From positions 62,001-126,000 of IMG/VR virus record IMGVR_UViG_3300036772_000367: a stretch of 64,000 bases of DNA, one strand, 5' to 3'. The translations under genes were made by a program, and so were the position numbers. Positions 51,287 through 60,170 of the stretch are shown piece after piece (position 1 is the stretch's first letter; the number at the start of each line of letters is the position of its first letter). The notes beneath the pieces were generated by a model. That model was not told where the DNA came from. It did no database searches and worked only from the letters and a program-made list of their open reading frames with translations. This stretch comes from a virus.

Positions 51287-51689
51287 GGAGCAGCCTCGCA
51301 TACACGGGACAGATCTGGAGCCGCGCGGGAGGGGAGAACACCCCTGTGTACGTGGGATAGACCTTACGTGTGTCGGCGTAAGCCCGTACAGCAGAAGAAC
51401 ACCCTCGCGTACACAGGAAAGACGGCCCGCCGTCGCTGTCCGCCTTGAGTGGAACAACCCTGAGTACGTGGGACAGACGGACCCTTCTTGCCGAGCCACA
51501 GTCTGTCACTCGGAACACTTCTGCGTACGTGGGACAGACCGCTCGAAGCGATCCTTGAATGCCTGACGAGCCGGAATACCCCTGTGTACGTGGGCAGACC
51601 TTGGCGGTATTCGCGGCCCGGAACACACCCGCGTACGCGAGACAGACGGCGGCCCTGTAACCACGGATGGATGAGCCAACGGAACATCC
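51287..51689 (-). CRISPR. Degenerate CRISPR-like array, 29-base repeats with 32-base spacers
   Basis: Seven long repeats start at 51287, 51335, 51396, 51451, 51512, 51573 and 51620, with a core-only copy at 51681. The consensus is GGAACACCCC, then TGCGTACGTGGG, then ACAGACC. Four units (51335, 51451, 51512, 51620) are exactly 29 + 32 = 61 bases. The others have shortened spacers (19 or 26). Spacers are all different. The centre is near-palindromic with CCC and GGG arms, as in type I-E repeats of actinobacteria. No cas1, cas2 or Cascade genes are nearby. The period of 61 is not a multiple of three, so this is not a protein repeat. In crRNA polarity it reads leftward, the same direction as tnpB. 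Confidence 0.7.
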
Positions 51690-51749
51690 CGTCAGGGCAC
51701 CGATTTCCCGTGTCCATATCACTATGTAGATATAGGGGTGTGTCAGGAA

Positions 51750-53192
51750 TTACTTCCTGGCGGTGGCCATCTGACGATGGTCTTCTCGTTTCACCGAGGA
51801 CTGCTCACCATTGCTGGTGAGACTGACATTCTCTCCACGAGCGTTTAATGTCTCCCCTGCTCCAGAGGCGACAGATCGATCAGGGGCCCATTCCACCAGA
51901 TTTCTGGCGGCATTCACGTCCCGATTGAGGACGAGACCGCAATGATCACAAACATATACTCTGTCCTGGAGGTTCAGCGTGGCTTTAACTGAACCGCATC
52001 GAGAACATACTTTACTGGAAGGAAAAAATCTGTCTACCACGGTCAGGGCAGATCCGTACCACTGGGTCTTGTAGTCCAGTTGGCGGCGGAACTCACCGAA
52101 CGCGGCATCCAGAATCGAGCGCGAAAGACCTGATTTCGCTCGAACATTCTTGCCGGGCTTCTCGACGGTGCCTCGGGCTGAGGCTGTCATGCCGAGTACG
52201 TTCAGATCTTCGATGGCCACGCGCTCGTACTGCGTAGCCAAGTTCTTGGTCAGCCCGTGCAGGAACGATGCTCGTTGCTCGGCGACCTGGTGGTGAATGC
52301 GGCCGACCCGAACTGCCGCACGATGACGTCGTGCAGAGCCCCGTTCGGTCCGACTCAGTCGCCGCTGTGCTGTGCGCAGTCGTGCGGCAGCAGCGCGGAC
52401 GAACCGAGGATTGTTGATCAGGGTGCCGTCCGAGTAGGCGGCCAGGTGCAACAAGCCCACATCGACACCGACGGCACCACGGACACGCTGGGCACGCGTG
52501 GTGGGCCGGAGAACGTGCTCTGCCGGCTCCTTCACCAACACGGCCGCGTACCACTGCGAAGCGCCCCGAGATAGCGCCACGGACTGAATCCGGGCACCCC
52601 TACTCAGGGCACGCACCAGACGCTTCGCCGAGGAGTGCAAGCGAAGCGACCCGAGTCGGGGAACGAGTAGGTGCCGGTATCCATCCGGGCGGATGGTAGG
52701 CGACTTGACATCGTGGTAGATCCGGAATGAGTCGCGCGAGCGACCCTTCTTCTTGAACTTCGGGTAGCCCATCTTCCGGCCTTTGCGTTTGCCGGTGAGG
52801 GAATTCATCCAGTTCTTGAAGGCAGCATCGGCATCGGAGAAGGCCGAGGAGAAGGTGTAGGAGGACACGGTGCGCCACCAGGGGCTGGCACCGTCCTCGC
52901 CGGTCTTCTCGTCGCCTCGGATCTTGATCCACGCACTCTTCATCGTGAAGGCCGTCGGGATCTTGATCGACACCTGCTTGCGGGCGACCTGCTCGTCTAG
53001 GCCCTCGTCCACCAGCGCCTGGACCTGGTCACGCCAGGTCTGATGCACGCCGATCTTCACCGCCAGGGCGTGATTGAATGCCCATCGAGCGGTGCCGGCG
53101 TGCTGTGCCAACGCGGACAGCTGGTTCTGGTTGGGGTCCAGGTTGAAGCGGTACGCGCGGAGGATCGTCGCCGACTCATCGGACTCGGTCAT
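51750..53192 (-). CDS. tnpB: TnpB-family RNA-guided nuclease, catalytically intact
   Basis: The 480-residue product begins with the TnpB N-terminal helix-turn-helix (RAYRFNLDPNQNQLSALAQHAGTARWAFNHAL). The RuvC triad is complete: Asp244 in VGVDVG, Glu328 in AIEDL and Asp425 in LNRDVNAARN. The zinc finger has Cys396, Cys399, Cys415 and Cys418. The tail (ETLNARGEN) is typical of actinobacterial copies. The ATG lies eight bases after AAGGAGG. No tnpA is present, so it is either a lone IS remnant or a domesticated gene. The repeat array begins about 60 AT-richer bases downstream of its stop, where TnpB guide RNAs normally arise. Confidence 0.92.
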   Translation of the reverse strand: MTESDESATILRAYRFNLDPNQNQLSALAQHAGTARWAFNHALAVKIGVHQTWRDQVQALVDEGLDEQVARKQVSIKIPTAFTMKSAWIKIRGDEKTGEDGASPWWRTVSSYTFSSAFSDADAAFKNWMNSLTGKRKGRKMGYPKFKKKGRSRDSFRIYHDVKSPTIRPDGYRHLLVPRLGSLRLHSSAKRLVRALSRGARIQSVALSRGASQWYAAVLVKEPAEHVLRPTTRAQRVRGAVGVDVGLLHLAAYSDGTLINNPRFVRAAAARLRTAQRRLSRTERGSARRHRAAVRVGRIHHQVAEQRASFLHGLTKNLATQYERVAIEDLNVLGMTASARGTVEKPGKNVRAKSGLSRSILDAAFGEFRRQLDYKTQWYGSALTVVDRFFPSSKVCSRCGSVKATLNLQDRVYVCDHCGLVLNRDVNAARNLVEWAPDRSVASGAGETLNARGENVSLTSNGEQSSVKREDHRQMATARK

Positions 53193-53258
53193 CTCACGCA
53201 CCTCCTTCAGTCGCTGGAACCGGTAACACGTAATCTACGCATGTCTTCCGCAGAAGTC

Positions 53259-53279
53259 AAACTACTACGGAGGTAGTTT
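53259..53279. promoter_or_regulatory. Operator-like palindrome between tnpB and dinG
   Basis: AAACTAC and GTAGTTT flank a 7-base spacer in the divergent gap. A TACACT that could serve the rightward gene lies at 53308. The symmetry suits a dimeric repressor site. Confidence 0.5.
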
Positions 53280-53350
53280 TCTCTTCCCTCGGAGGTCACT
53301 GGGCTGCTACACTTCCTAAAGACGCCAACCGCACCGGAGGAATGAGCGCC

Positions 53351-55336
53351 ATGAGCTGGAAGTCCGCACAGGCCGCATTGTCCGCAAGCCTGCCCCGCTA
53401 CGAAGACCGCCCCGAGCAGACCCGCCTGGCGACCACTATCGAGCAGACCTTCGCCACGGGCACGCACGAGCTGGCCCAGGCCGGTACGGGCACCGGTAAG
53501 TCCCTCGCCCTGCTGATCCCGGCCATTCAGTACTCCCTGGAGACCGGCGGCCCGGTGGTTGTGGCCACCGCGACCAAGGCCCTTCAGGACCAGTACGCCG
53601 GCAAGGACCTGCCGTTCCTGCGCGAGCACCTGGGTGTCGAGTTCGACTACGCGGTGGTCAAGGGTCGCAGCAACTACATCTGCCTGGCGAAGGCCAACGC
53701 TCTGGCCCCCAACGTGGTGCAGAACCAGGTCGCGCTGCTGGAGGAGTTGATCACCCACAAGACCGGCGACTTCGACGAGCTGGCCACCGTCATGGACCCG
53801 CGTGACAAGCCGCAGCTGACCACCGGTTCGGACGAATGTCCCGGCAAGCGGGACTGCCCCTTTGGTGAGATGTGCTTCGCCGAACAAGCCAAGCAGCGGG
53901 CGCGCGAGGCCAACATCATCGTGGCCAACCACTCGGTGCTGGTGACCGATCTGGCCGTGAAGCAGGCAACGGCGGGACGCGGTTCCCTCCTGCCCGACTA
54001 CGACGCGGTGGCCATCGACGAGGCCCACGAGCTGGAGGACTACACCACCAACGCCATCGGCGGGGAGTTCACCCAGCGCAGCTTCACCGCGTACTCCACC
54101 GAGGTCGCCAGCTTCCTGCACGACCCGAAGATCACCCAGCAGGTCAACGGTGCCGCCCAGCGGCTGTTCACCACGCTGGAGCGGTTCCAGGGCAACGAGA
54201 AGACCCGGAACCTGACCGACATGGCCGTGTTGGACCACGAGTCTGAGTTCATCGCCGCGATCGACGCGCTGCGCACGCTGCGTACGCACGTGGAAGCCGA
54301 AAAGATCGTCGGCAACGACGACGCGGCCGGTCGGCGCAAGCGGTTGCTCAAGCGGGGCAAAAGCCTGATCGACCGGCTGGTGGCCGTGGTGCTGTCGGAC
54401 TCCGAGGACTTGGTTCGCTGGGTGGAGCGCGACGACAAGCGTGGCGTCATCCTGAAGTACGCCCCCCTCTCGGTCGCGAGTTTCCTGCGGGAGAACCTGT
54501 GGCAGCAGGTCAGTTTCCCGGACTCCGACCTGGGCGACAGGCTGCCGGAGGTCACCAACCGGACCGTGATCCTGCTGTCGGCCACCCTGGCGCTGTCCGG
54601 AGACTTCGGCTACATCGCCTCCCGGTTGGGTCTGGACGAGTACAACTCGTTCGACGCCGGCACGCCGTTCAACTACCCGCAGCAGTCGGCCCTCTACGTT
54701 CCGCAGACCGACTTCGATCCCTCGCAGGGTTTCACCTGGCAGGCCAAGATGTCCGCGTCCATCGGTGAGATGGTCAAGGCAGCCGGTGGCCGGGCGCTGC
54801 TGCTGTTCACCTCGCGCACCGCGATGAACGCCGCCTACGACACCACGGCCAACCAGATGGCCGCTGCCGGCCTGACGGTACTGCGCCAGGGTGACAGGCC
54901 CAACCGGCAGCTCGTGGACGAGTTCAAGGCCGATGAGACCTCGGTTCTGTTCGCGCTGAAGTCCTTCATGACCGGTGTGGACGTGCAGGGCGATGCCCTC
55001 CGGCTGGTCGTGATCGACAAGCTGCCCTTCCCGGTGCCCACCGACGTCATCGTCAAGGCCCGTGCCGACGCCGTTGACGCCAAGGCGAGGAACAAGTGGG
55101 TGGATGGTGCCTTCCCCACCCTGACGGTGCCCGCCATGGCGCTGACCCTGATGCAGGCGTTCGGTCGGCTGATCCGGACCCGGGACGACGAGGGTCTCGT
55201 TGCGATCATGGACTCGCGGTTGTACTCCAAGAAGTACGGCAAGAAGATCCTCGCCGCACTGCCGTCGGCCCAGCGGTTGACTACGCTGACCGAGGCGACC
55301 GACTACCTGGCGGAGCTGACCAAGCGTCGGGGCTGA
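53351..55336 (+). CDS. DinG-like (XPD family) DNA helicase
   Basis: The 661-residue product has Walker A GTGTGKS (about 45-51), four cysteines suited to an Fe-S cluster (111, 163, 169, 175), DEAH at 223-226 and LSATLALSG, with the second motor lobe at the C-terminus (LFALKSFMTGVDVQGDALRLVVIDKLPF, MQAFGRLIRTRDDEG). This is the DinG/XPD order, a 5'-3' helicase for repair and R-loop or junction processing. ATG 53351 is 10 bases after GGAGG; an ATG at 53342 is too close. Confidence 0.9.
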   Translation: MSWKSAQAALSASLPRYEDRPEQTRLATTIEQTFATGTHELAQAGTGTGKSLALLIPAIQYSLETGGPVVVATATKALQDQYAGKDLPFLREHLGVEFDYAVVKGRSNYICLAKANALAPNVVQNQVALLEELITHKTGDFDELATVMDPRDKPQLTTGSDECPGKRDCPFGEMCFAEQAKQRAREANIIVANHSVLVTDLAVKQATAGRGSLLPDYDAVAIDEAHELEDYTTNAIGGEFTQRSFTAYSTEVASFLHDPKITQQVNGAAQRLFTTLERFQGNEKTRNLTDMAVLDHESEFIAAIDALRTLRTHVEAEKIVGNDDAAGRRKRLLKRGKSLIDRLVAVVLSDSEDLVRWVERDDKRGVILKYAPLSVASFLRENLWQQVSFPDSDLGDRLPEVTNRTVILLSATLALSGDFGYIASRLGLDEYNSFDAGTPFNYPQQSALYVPQTDFDPSQGFTWQAKMSASIGEMVKAAGGRALLLFTSRTAMNAAYDTTANQMAAAGLTVLRQGDRPNRQLVDEFKADETSVLFALKSFMTGVDVQGDALRLVVIDKLPFPVPTDVIVKARADAVDAKARNKWVDGAFPTLTVPAMALTLMQAFGRLIRTRDDEGLVAIMDSRLYSKKYGKKILAALPSAQRLTTLTEATDYLAELTKRRG

Positions 55337-55362
55337 CACACACACGATCTTCCTTTACACTC

Positions 55363-55386
55363 GGCGACAGGAGAAATCCTGTCGCC
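55363..55386 (+). terminator. Rho-independent terminator after dinG
   Basis: GGCGACAGGA pairs with TCCTGTCGCC around GAAA, followed by TTTCTTTGTCTT: a textbook terminator. Confidence 0.95.
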
Positions 55387-55436
55387 TTTCTTTGTCTTCC
55401 CTTCGAGGAATGACACTGCTCCTGTAAAGGAATACG

Positions 55437-56366
55437 ATGATTGCTACGTGGGTTGATGCCGACAATACTTTGTCTGGAACAACGTTGGTGGCGGCGAAGA
55501 TTTATGGTGCACTGCGCTACGTCGGCATCGGTACCGGTCCGAAACGCATGACGGTTGCTGAACGAAATGACTTGACCGCACATAGCATTACGGTATTCGG
55601 TATTGCCGAATCCACCGTCACGGAGGCGGATAACGGTTACAACGCTGGTGTTCGCGATGCCCAGGCGGTGCTTGCGGATCCGGCTAGTGTTGGATTGCAA
55701 TACATCTTCGCCGTTAATGATAAACCCACTTATATTCAAAGCGACGTGGACTACGTGCGTGGCTTCGCGTCTGTGCTTGGTACCAGGGCCAGTGCATATG
55801 GATTCGCCTCCTTTCTGGTCGCTGTGCGGACCCAGACGCCTGTATCTTTGTACTGGCAGGCGGGTCTCCCTCCGAATATGACTGGTACCCAGTCTTTTGT
55901 GCATTTCTGGCAACGACAAGGCACCAGCGGTAACGGTTCGGACGGACCGGCCAACCCGACGACTGCGGTCATTGGTGGCGTGACCTGCGATCTGAACAAT
56001 CAACTTCTGGAGGTAGTCGTGACCCAACCCGCAGATATCTGGAGCTACGCGATTCCCAATCCGTTGTTCGACTCGACTGTCACCGACTCGGCTGACGTCC
56101 GTAGCCACAAGGCATATACGGCCGCGCAATTCTTGGTGGGTGACTGGCGTAACGATCTTCAGACCCAGCAGACCGTGAGTGCCAACCAGGTGGCGTTGCT
56201 GTCGGCTCTCAAGACGTTGCCTACGGGTGGCCAGGTGGACGTCCCGACGTTGGTAGCGGCATTGGCAGCCCCGCTGGAGGCTGCGCTGGCCCCCCTCCTT
56301 CCGCAAGGCGTTACGGCAGCTCAAATGGCGCACGAGCTGGGCGCGGCGTTGGACGCGGCGAAGTAG
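55437..56366 (+). CDS. Endolysin with DUF1906-type glycoside hydrolase-like domain
   Basis: Residues 1-215 of 309 follow the Rv2525c/DUF1906 pattern: ATWVDADNTLSG near the N-terminus, ALRYVGIG, KRMTVAERNDL, a DNGYNAGVRDAQ segment, YIFAVNDKPT and a long TIM-barrel-like tail. The C-terminal 90 residues are helical and Ala/Leu-rich and may bind the wall. The following two small genes look like a holin pair, which supports a lysis role. An AAAGGAA site precedes the start. Confidence 0.75.
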   Translation: MIATWVDADNTLSGTTLVAAKIYGALRYVGIGTGPKRMTVAERNDLTAHSITVFGIAESTVTEADNGYNAGVRDAQAVLADPASVGLQYIFAVNDKPTYIQSDVDYVRGFASVLGTRASAYGFASFLVAVRTQTPVSLYWQAGLPPNMTGTQSFVHFWQRQGTSGNGSDGPANPTTAVIGGVTCDLNNQLLEVVVTQPADIWSYAIPNPLFDSTVTDSADVRSHKAYTAAQFLVGDWRNDLQTQQTVSANQVALLSALKTLPTGGQVDVPTLVAALAAPLEAALAPLLPQGVTAAQMAHELGAALDAAK

Positions 56367-56411
56367 CACATTACTGTCTACTTCGTACTGAGAACTCTCA
56401 GGATGAGGTAG

Positions 56412-56442
56412 TTGACGGAGACGGGGCACGGAGCACTACGAT
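56412..56442 (+). promoter_or_regulatory. Possible promoter of the holin genes
   Basis: TTGACG and TACGAT are 19 bases apart in the 145-base gap after the endolysin. The TACGATGTC string also occurs at 57206, upstream of the next gene block. Spacing is longer than ideal. Confidence 0.35.
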
Positions 56443-56511
56443 GTCGTCATACCGATCGTGGTACGAGTACCCCTACTTCGACTGAGATCGCCACTACATC
56501 AAAGGGGAATA

Positions 56512-56802
56512 ATGAGTACGCCTACTAGCGGTTCCACGCCTGCCCAGGAAGTCGAGAAGCAAGCTCTTTCCAAGGTTCATCAATTCTTCGACGAGATCGA
56601 ATCCAAGGCGAAGAATGCTCTGGGAATATTGTCCAGCGACGCACAGGCTCTGCTCGCGAAGCTGCGCAATCAAGTCCACCAGGACGTCCAGCTGGGTACC
56701 GATCAGGTCAAGCAGGACATCACGCAGGGCAGCACTGACGTCCAGCAGGCTGTTGCCCCGGCCGCTACCGACAACGCTCCCACGGCCACTCCTCAGTCCT
56801 GA
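56512..56802 (+). CDS. Helical lysis-cassette protein
   Basis: The 96-residue product has an amphipathic helical middle (KALGILSSDAQALLAKLRNQVHQDVQ-like) and a Thr/Pro end, with no transmembrane segment. AAGGGG precedes the ATG. Its stop overlaps the holin start, so it is likely an accessory lysis protein. No family is recognised. Confidence 0.65.
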   Translation: MSTPTSGSTPAQEVEKQALSKVHQFFDEIESKAKNALGILSSDAQALLAKLRNQVHQDVQLGTDQVKQDITQGSTDVQQAVAPAATDNAPTATPQS

Positions 56803-57137
56803 TGACCAGCGGTTTTCAGCAGTTGCCCGCGAAGGGTCTCATGGCGAGTGAACCGGCGCTCACCACGAGCGGCGGCGTCATGTTCTGCACGTTGATCATC
56901 AACGCGCTGGTGTCCTACGGGCTGCCCGTCACGTTGGACTTGAAGATCCTTTTGGTGTCAGTGGTGGGCATCCTGGGGCCGATGGTGAGCGGAGTGATCA
57001 CTCGCAGCCGGGTGTTCAGCCCTACGGCGATCAACGAACTGCAAAAAGGCTGGTCACAGGTGGTGGACAGTACCTCTAAGGCTGATCCGACCACCTCGGT
57101 CGTCCAACCAAGCACACCGCAGAGGCCAGCAACGTAA
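56802..57137 (+). CDS. Holin-like two-helix membrane protein
   Basis: The 111-residue product has two hydrophobic helices, about 26-46 (GGVMFCTLIINALVSYG) and 50-70 (LKILLVSVVGILGPMVSGVI). A short turn separates them and a polar tail with many Ser/Thr follows. This is the class II holin layout. It is coupled to the preceding gene (TGATG) in the endolysin cassette. Confidence 0.75.
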   Translation: MTSGFQQLPAKGLMASEPALTTSGGVMFCTLIINALVSYGLPVTLDLKILLVSVVGILGPMVSGVITRSRVFSPTAINELQKGWSQVVDSTSKADPTTSVVQPSTPQRPAT

Positions 57138-57150
57138 CACGGAGTCACGA

Positions 57151-57176
57151 AGCCGCCACTCTCCTGGGTGGCGGCT
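57151..57176 (+). terminator. Terminator of the lysis cassette
   Basis: AGCCGCCAC pairs with GTGGCGGCT around an 8-base loop, followed by CTCTCCATGTCT. Confidence 0.85.
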
Positions 57177-57274
57177 CTCTCCATGTCTGTAGCAAGAAAT
57201 CTTGATACGATGTCCTCAGTCAGCTACCCTTGGGGTGACCGACTACGACGATCGAATCCGCACAGGAGGAAGCA

Positions 57275-57979
57275 ATGACGACGGCAGTAGAAATCGCTGC
57301 GAGCAAGGTGACCACGCTACTGGCTACGCCCGGTACGAAGTGGAGCGACCTGGTCAAGGCCCTGGTCACGGTCGCCGAGGAGCAGGCGGTGGAGACCGTC
57401 GAGTCCGAGGTGAGGTTGCCGGAGCCAGTCTTCCTCTCCGAGCGGGAGAAGGAGGCTCTGGCCATCCTGGAGGCCCGCGTGGATGCCACAGGTTGGCCGA
57501 AGGCCCGCAAGGAACTGACCAGCTTCCAGCGCACCTCGATGATCAAGCTGTTGTCCTCCACGAAGGTCCTCAAGGACCTGGTGGAACGGATCGAAGCGCA
57601 GACCAAGATCGCCGCTTGGAACCACCTGGACGTCGAACTGGAGAAGTCCGACGAGTTCGACGAGGAGAACACCCAGCGTGACAAGTGGGGTTACTACGCG
57701 GTCAGAGGCTCGATCGAGGACCCACAGACCGGTCTGCGTATCGACAGGGACGTCCGTGCGGCCAGCGCCAAGCTCACCGCTGAAGATCTGGCCACGTTGG
57801 AGACCGACGGCGTCATCACGCACGCCGAGTTCTTGGACTTGACCGCGCCGGCACGGGTCATCGAGCCCACGAAGTTCATGCACGCGTTGAGCAAGGATCG
57901 CACTCTCGTCACCCGGATCGCCTCGGCTACGCAGGCGGGCACCCCGAGCAACGCGATGGTGCTCCGAGGAAAGGACTGA
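57275..57979 (+). CDS. Helical hypothetical protein
   Basis: The 234-residue acidic product has AGGAGG upstream, a long helical N-terminal half (WSDLVKALVTVAEEQAVETVESEV) and a possible DNA-binding end. No family is recognised. It starts the replication-side gene cluster and is followed closely by a helix-turn-helix protein. Confidence 0.7.
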   Translation: MTTAVEIAASKVTTLLATPGTKWSDLVKALVTVAEEQAVETVESEVRLPEPVFLSEREKEALAILEARVDATGWPKARKELTSFQRTSMIKLLSSTKVLKDLVERIEAQTKIAAWNHLDVELEKSDEFDEENTQRDKWGYYAVRGSIEDPQTGLRIDRDVRAASAKLTAEDLATLETDGVITHAEFLDLTAPARVIEPTKFMHALSKDRTLVTRIASATQAGTPSNAMVLRGKD

Positions 57980-57984
57980 TCCAT

Positions 57985-58359
57985 ATGGTGACATCGCAAC
58001 CGCTGATCATGGCGGATCCCGAATTGCTGACTCCGCCGAATCAGCAACTGTGGACCACTCCCCGGATGTTGGACGAGCGCCGGATGTGGCCTACCTATTC
58101 GCCGCACGAGGTGGCCCACTGTTTCTTCGGTTTCACGACCGCGTGGCTTCGTAAGCATTTGCAGTCGGGCAAACACATCACGCAGCAGTGGGGCGAGATC
58201 GAGCCGCCCCGTACGGAGTCGGGTCGGATGCAGTTCCGCTTGTACGACGTCGAGCGGCTGGCGTACTCCTTCTTCGAGAATAATGTGATCACTGGCCAGC
58301 GTCTGGGTCAGGTCGTGCACCTCGTGAAGATCCACGCCCAGATGCACCGATTCATGTGA
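57985..58359 (+). CDS. Helix-turn-helix (MerR/excisionase-like) protein
   Basis: The 124-residue product contains YSPHEVAHCFFGFTTAWLRKHLQSGKH and MQFRLYDVERLAYSFF, the winged-helix pattern of MerR and excisionase-like DNA binders. It lies five bases after the previous gene with AAAGGA upstream. It could regulate the replication genes or bind an origin; both are inference. Confidence 0.65.
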   Translation: MVTSQPLIMADPELLTPPNQQLWTTPRMLDERRMWPTYSPHEVAHCFFGFTTAWLRKHLQSGKHITQQWGEIEPPRTESGRMQFRLYDVERLAYSFFENNVITGQRLGQVVHLVKIHAQMHRFM

Positions 58360-58369
58360 GGGATCGAGG

Positions 58370-58591
58370 ATGAAGGAGCTGCGCGTGCTCCTCGATGACG
58401 AGGAGCACAAGGTCATGATGCTGCTGCTGGCGCTACGCGAGCAGGAGCAGGCCGATGAAGAAGACACCATCAGTCCGGCTTTGATCGAGCTAGGCGACCG
58501 AGACCCCTTCTTGATCAAGACGTTGGAGGCAGTCTCGGCTCTATTGGACTACGTCAAGGAAAAGATCCATGCCGACACCACTGATGGATAA
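58370..58591 (+). CDS. Small acidic helical protein
   Basis: The 73-residue product is Glu/Leu-rich (LDDEEHKVMMLLLALREQEQADEED) and begins with GAGG upstream. Its end overlaps the next start by 23 bases. Function unknown. Confidence 0.65.
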   Translation: MKELRVLLDDEEHKVMMLLLALREQEQADEEDTISPALIELGDRDPFLIKTLEAVSALLDYVKEKIHADTTDG

Positions 58592-59039
58592 GCCCGAGGG
58601 CCAGATCCAGATCTGTGGTTACCGACTGGCGACCGGTCCGCTGTGTCACGCCGACACGGTGGACCGGTGGTGTGCTCACCACTCACAGGAGCAGTTCCTG
58701 ACGTGTTGCTCCTGCGGGGAGCCCGCGCTCCAGGAATGCCCTGCGTTCACGACGGCGGCCCAGATTCGCTGTGGGATGCCGCTGTGTGAGCGCTGCGAGC
58801 ACAAGCTCGGCGTAGGGCATGTACGGCGCCGCTCGGCCGTGGAGGTAGCCCGAGATGAGCTGGCTGCCGCCCTGCTCCTCGCGCTACGCGAGGCCGCACA
58901 CCGGCAGCTCGTGAGTTTCACCGAGGCCAACGGCCACCAACTGGCGACCTGGCTGATTGATCAATTGACGACGAGCATCACACTGAAGATGTTGAGCGGA
59001 TTGGCGACACCCCCTGATGCAGAACGACAAACCCATTAG
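58569..59039 (+). CDS. Cys-rich zinc-binding protein
   Basis: The 156-residue product has about ten cysteines and several His in its first half (CGYRL, CHAD, CAHHS, CCSCGE, CERCEHK), suggesting one or two zinc sites. A helical second half follows. It starts inside the end of the previous gene and overlaps the exonuclease start by 23 bases. Confidence 0.7.
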   Translation: MPTPLMDKPEGQIQICGYRLATGPLCHADTVDRWCAHHSQEQFLTCCSCGEPALQECPAFTTAAQIRCGMPLCERCEHKLGVGHVRRRSAVEVARDELAAALLLALREAAHRQLVSFTEANGHQLATWLIDQLTTSITLKMLSGLATPPDAERQTH

Positions 59040-60009
59040 TTATCTTTTGGTTGACGGTAATAATTTGCTGATGCGTGCCATCTACGCCACGCTTCAGTCC
59101 GGCATGGAAGTGGGAGGAATCAATACTGGCGGCCTACTGGTCTTCATCAATACGCTGACCAAACACATTCGTGAGACCAAAGCGACGCATGTCGGTGTCG
59201 CGTGGGACATGGTTGGTGGCTCGCATCGCCGCAGTATTGACTCTCAGTATAAGGTCAATCGACAGCTCGGGCCGACTGCGCAGCAGAAGAAGCTCATCTT
59301 TCCATTGGTGAAGGAATTTTGCACGCTGGCGGGAATCACCCAGTACGAACTGGAAGGTTGGGAGGCTGACGATATCGTCGCCGGTTGGTGGGCCGATACC
59401 TGGCACGAACTTACCGACAATAAGGCGACTGATCCGGTCATTATCATCTTGTCCTCGGACAAGGATTTCTTGCAACTGCTGGGTGACAACCCGCATGGTC
59501 TGCGCACCGTCCAGCTTCGACTGTCCTCGTTTCAGACCGACACGGACATGTGGACGGCCACGCGGGTCCAGGAGATCTATGGCTGCCAGCCTCGGCAGTT
59601 GCCAATGATGATGGCCTTCATGGGAGACTTGGCCGATAATGTCACCGGCATTCGTGGGATCGGCCCCAAGAAGGCCAAGAAGCTGCTGGAGACCCATAAC
59701 TGGGACTTCCATCGAACGGTGGATTCTCTGCTGGTGGCCGACGATCAGGATCGTGTGCGGCGCAATCTGTCTCTGGTGAATCTGCGCGAGGTCCGGTTTG
59801 AGCAAACGCCGTCGGAGACTCTGCATTTCATTCCGCCCAACGAGGGTACTCCTCGATACCAGCGACTGATGTCCTTCTGCACGGCGTGGCAGCTGGAGTC
59901 GGTAGTGCATCGACTCCCTACCGCGCTGTGGGAGAACTCGGAGCCCACCAAGTCGTTGCCGGGCAAGCACTTTGAGGTCCCCACCACGTCCGCGTCACCC
60001 TTGCCCTAA
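59017..60009 (+). CDS. 5'-3' exonuclease / FEN-like nuclease
   Basis: The 330-residue product matches phage FEN nucleases: LLVDGNNLLMRAIYAT (metal Asp), HVGVAWDM, an arch region, YELEGWEADDIVAG, SSDKDFLQLL and the helix-three-turn motif GDLADNVTGIRGIGPKKAKKLL. It removes primers or flaps in phage replication. Neighbouring loader, helicase and primase genes agree. The C-terminal 60 residues are polar. Confidence 0.9.
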   Translation: MQNDKPISYLLVDGNNLLMRAIYATLQSGMEVGGINTGGLLVFINTLTKHIRETKATHVGVAWDMVGGSHRRSIDSQYKVNRQLGPTAQQKKLIFPLVKEFCTLAGITQYELEGWEADDIVAGWWADTWHELTDNKATDPVIIILSSDKDFLQLLGDNPHGLRTVQLRLSSFQTDTDMWTATRVQEIYGCQPRQLPMMMAFMGDLADNVTGIRGIGPKKAKKLLETHNWDFHRTVDSLLVADDQDRVRRNLSLVNLREVRFEQTPSETLHFIPPNEGTPRYQRLMSFCTAWQLESVVHRLPTALWENSEPTKSLPGKHFEVPTTSASPLP

Positions 60010-60098
60010 GCTGCGTGATCAGCTACCGTCGAGCGGTCCTATCTACTGGACCTACTCGGTATCGGCATGACCGAGCCGTTACAGTGATCAACTGCATG

Positions 60099-60140
60099 AC
60101 GGCTTCGCCCGGTCTCTCTGGCCGAGCCGGGCGGAGCCGT
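60099..60140 (+). terminator. Strong hairpin after the exonuclease
   Basis: ACGGCT-T-CGCCCGG pairs with CCGGGCG-G-AGCCGT, 13 pairs with one mismatch. The 160-base gap also holds CTCGGT/ACCGAG at about 60055. There is no T-run, so it may be a terminator or a structured leader. Confidence 0.65.
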
Positions 60141-60170
60141 TGCATCTGTTAGGGGAGGGTCGCGCGAGTA

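Noticed and set aside
51207-51722. A minus-strand frame through the array repeating VCPTYxGVF-like words
   Set aside because: The repeat period of 61 shifts the frame at each unit, so the words appear in different frames; no ribosome-binding site. The conserved unit is nucleic acid, not protein.
51681-53341. Complete IS605/IS607 transposon
   Set aside because: No tnpA (Y1 or serine) on either side and no clear left and right ends were found, so only tnpB is called.
53207-55345. A 712-codon open frame on the minus strand
   Set aside because: It lies fully antisense to the DinG-like gene, whose helicase motifs are intact; its composition (Gly/Arg/Val/His-rich) is a GC-bias shadow.
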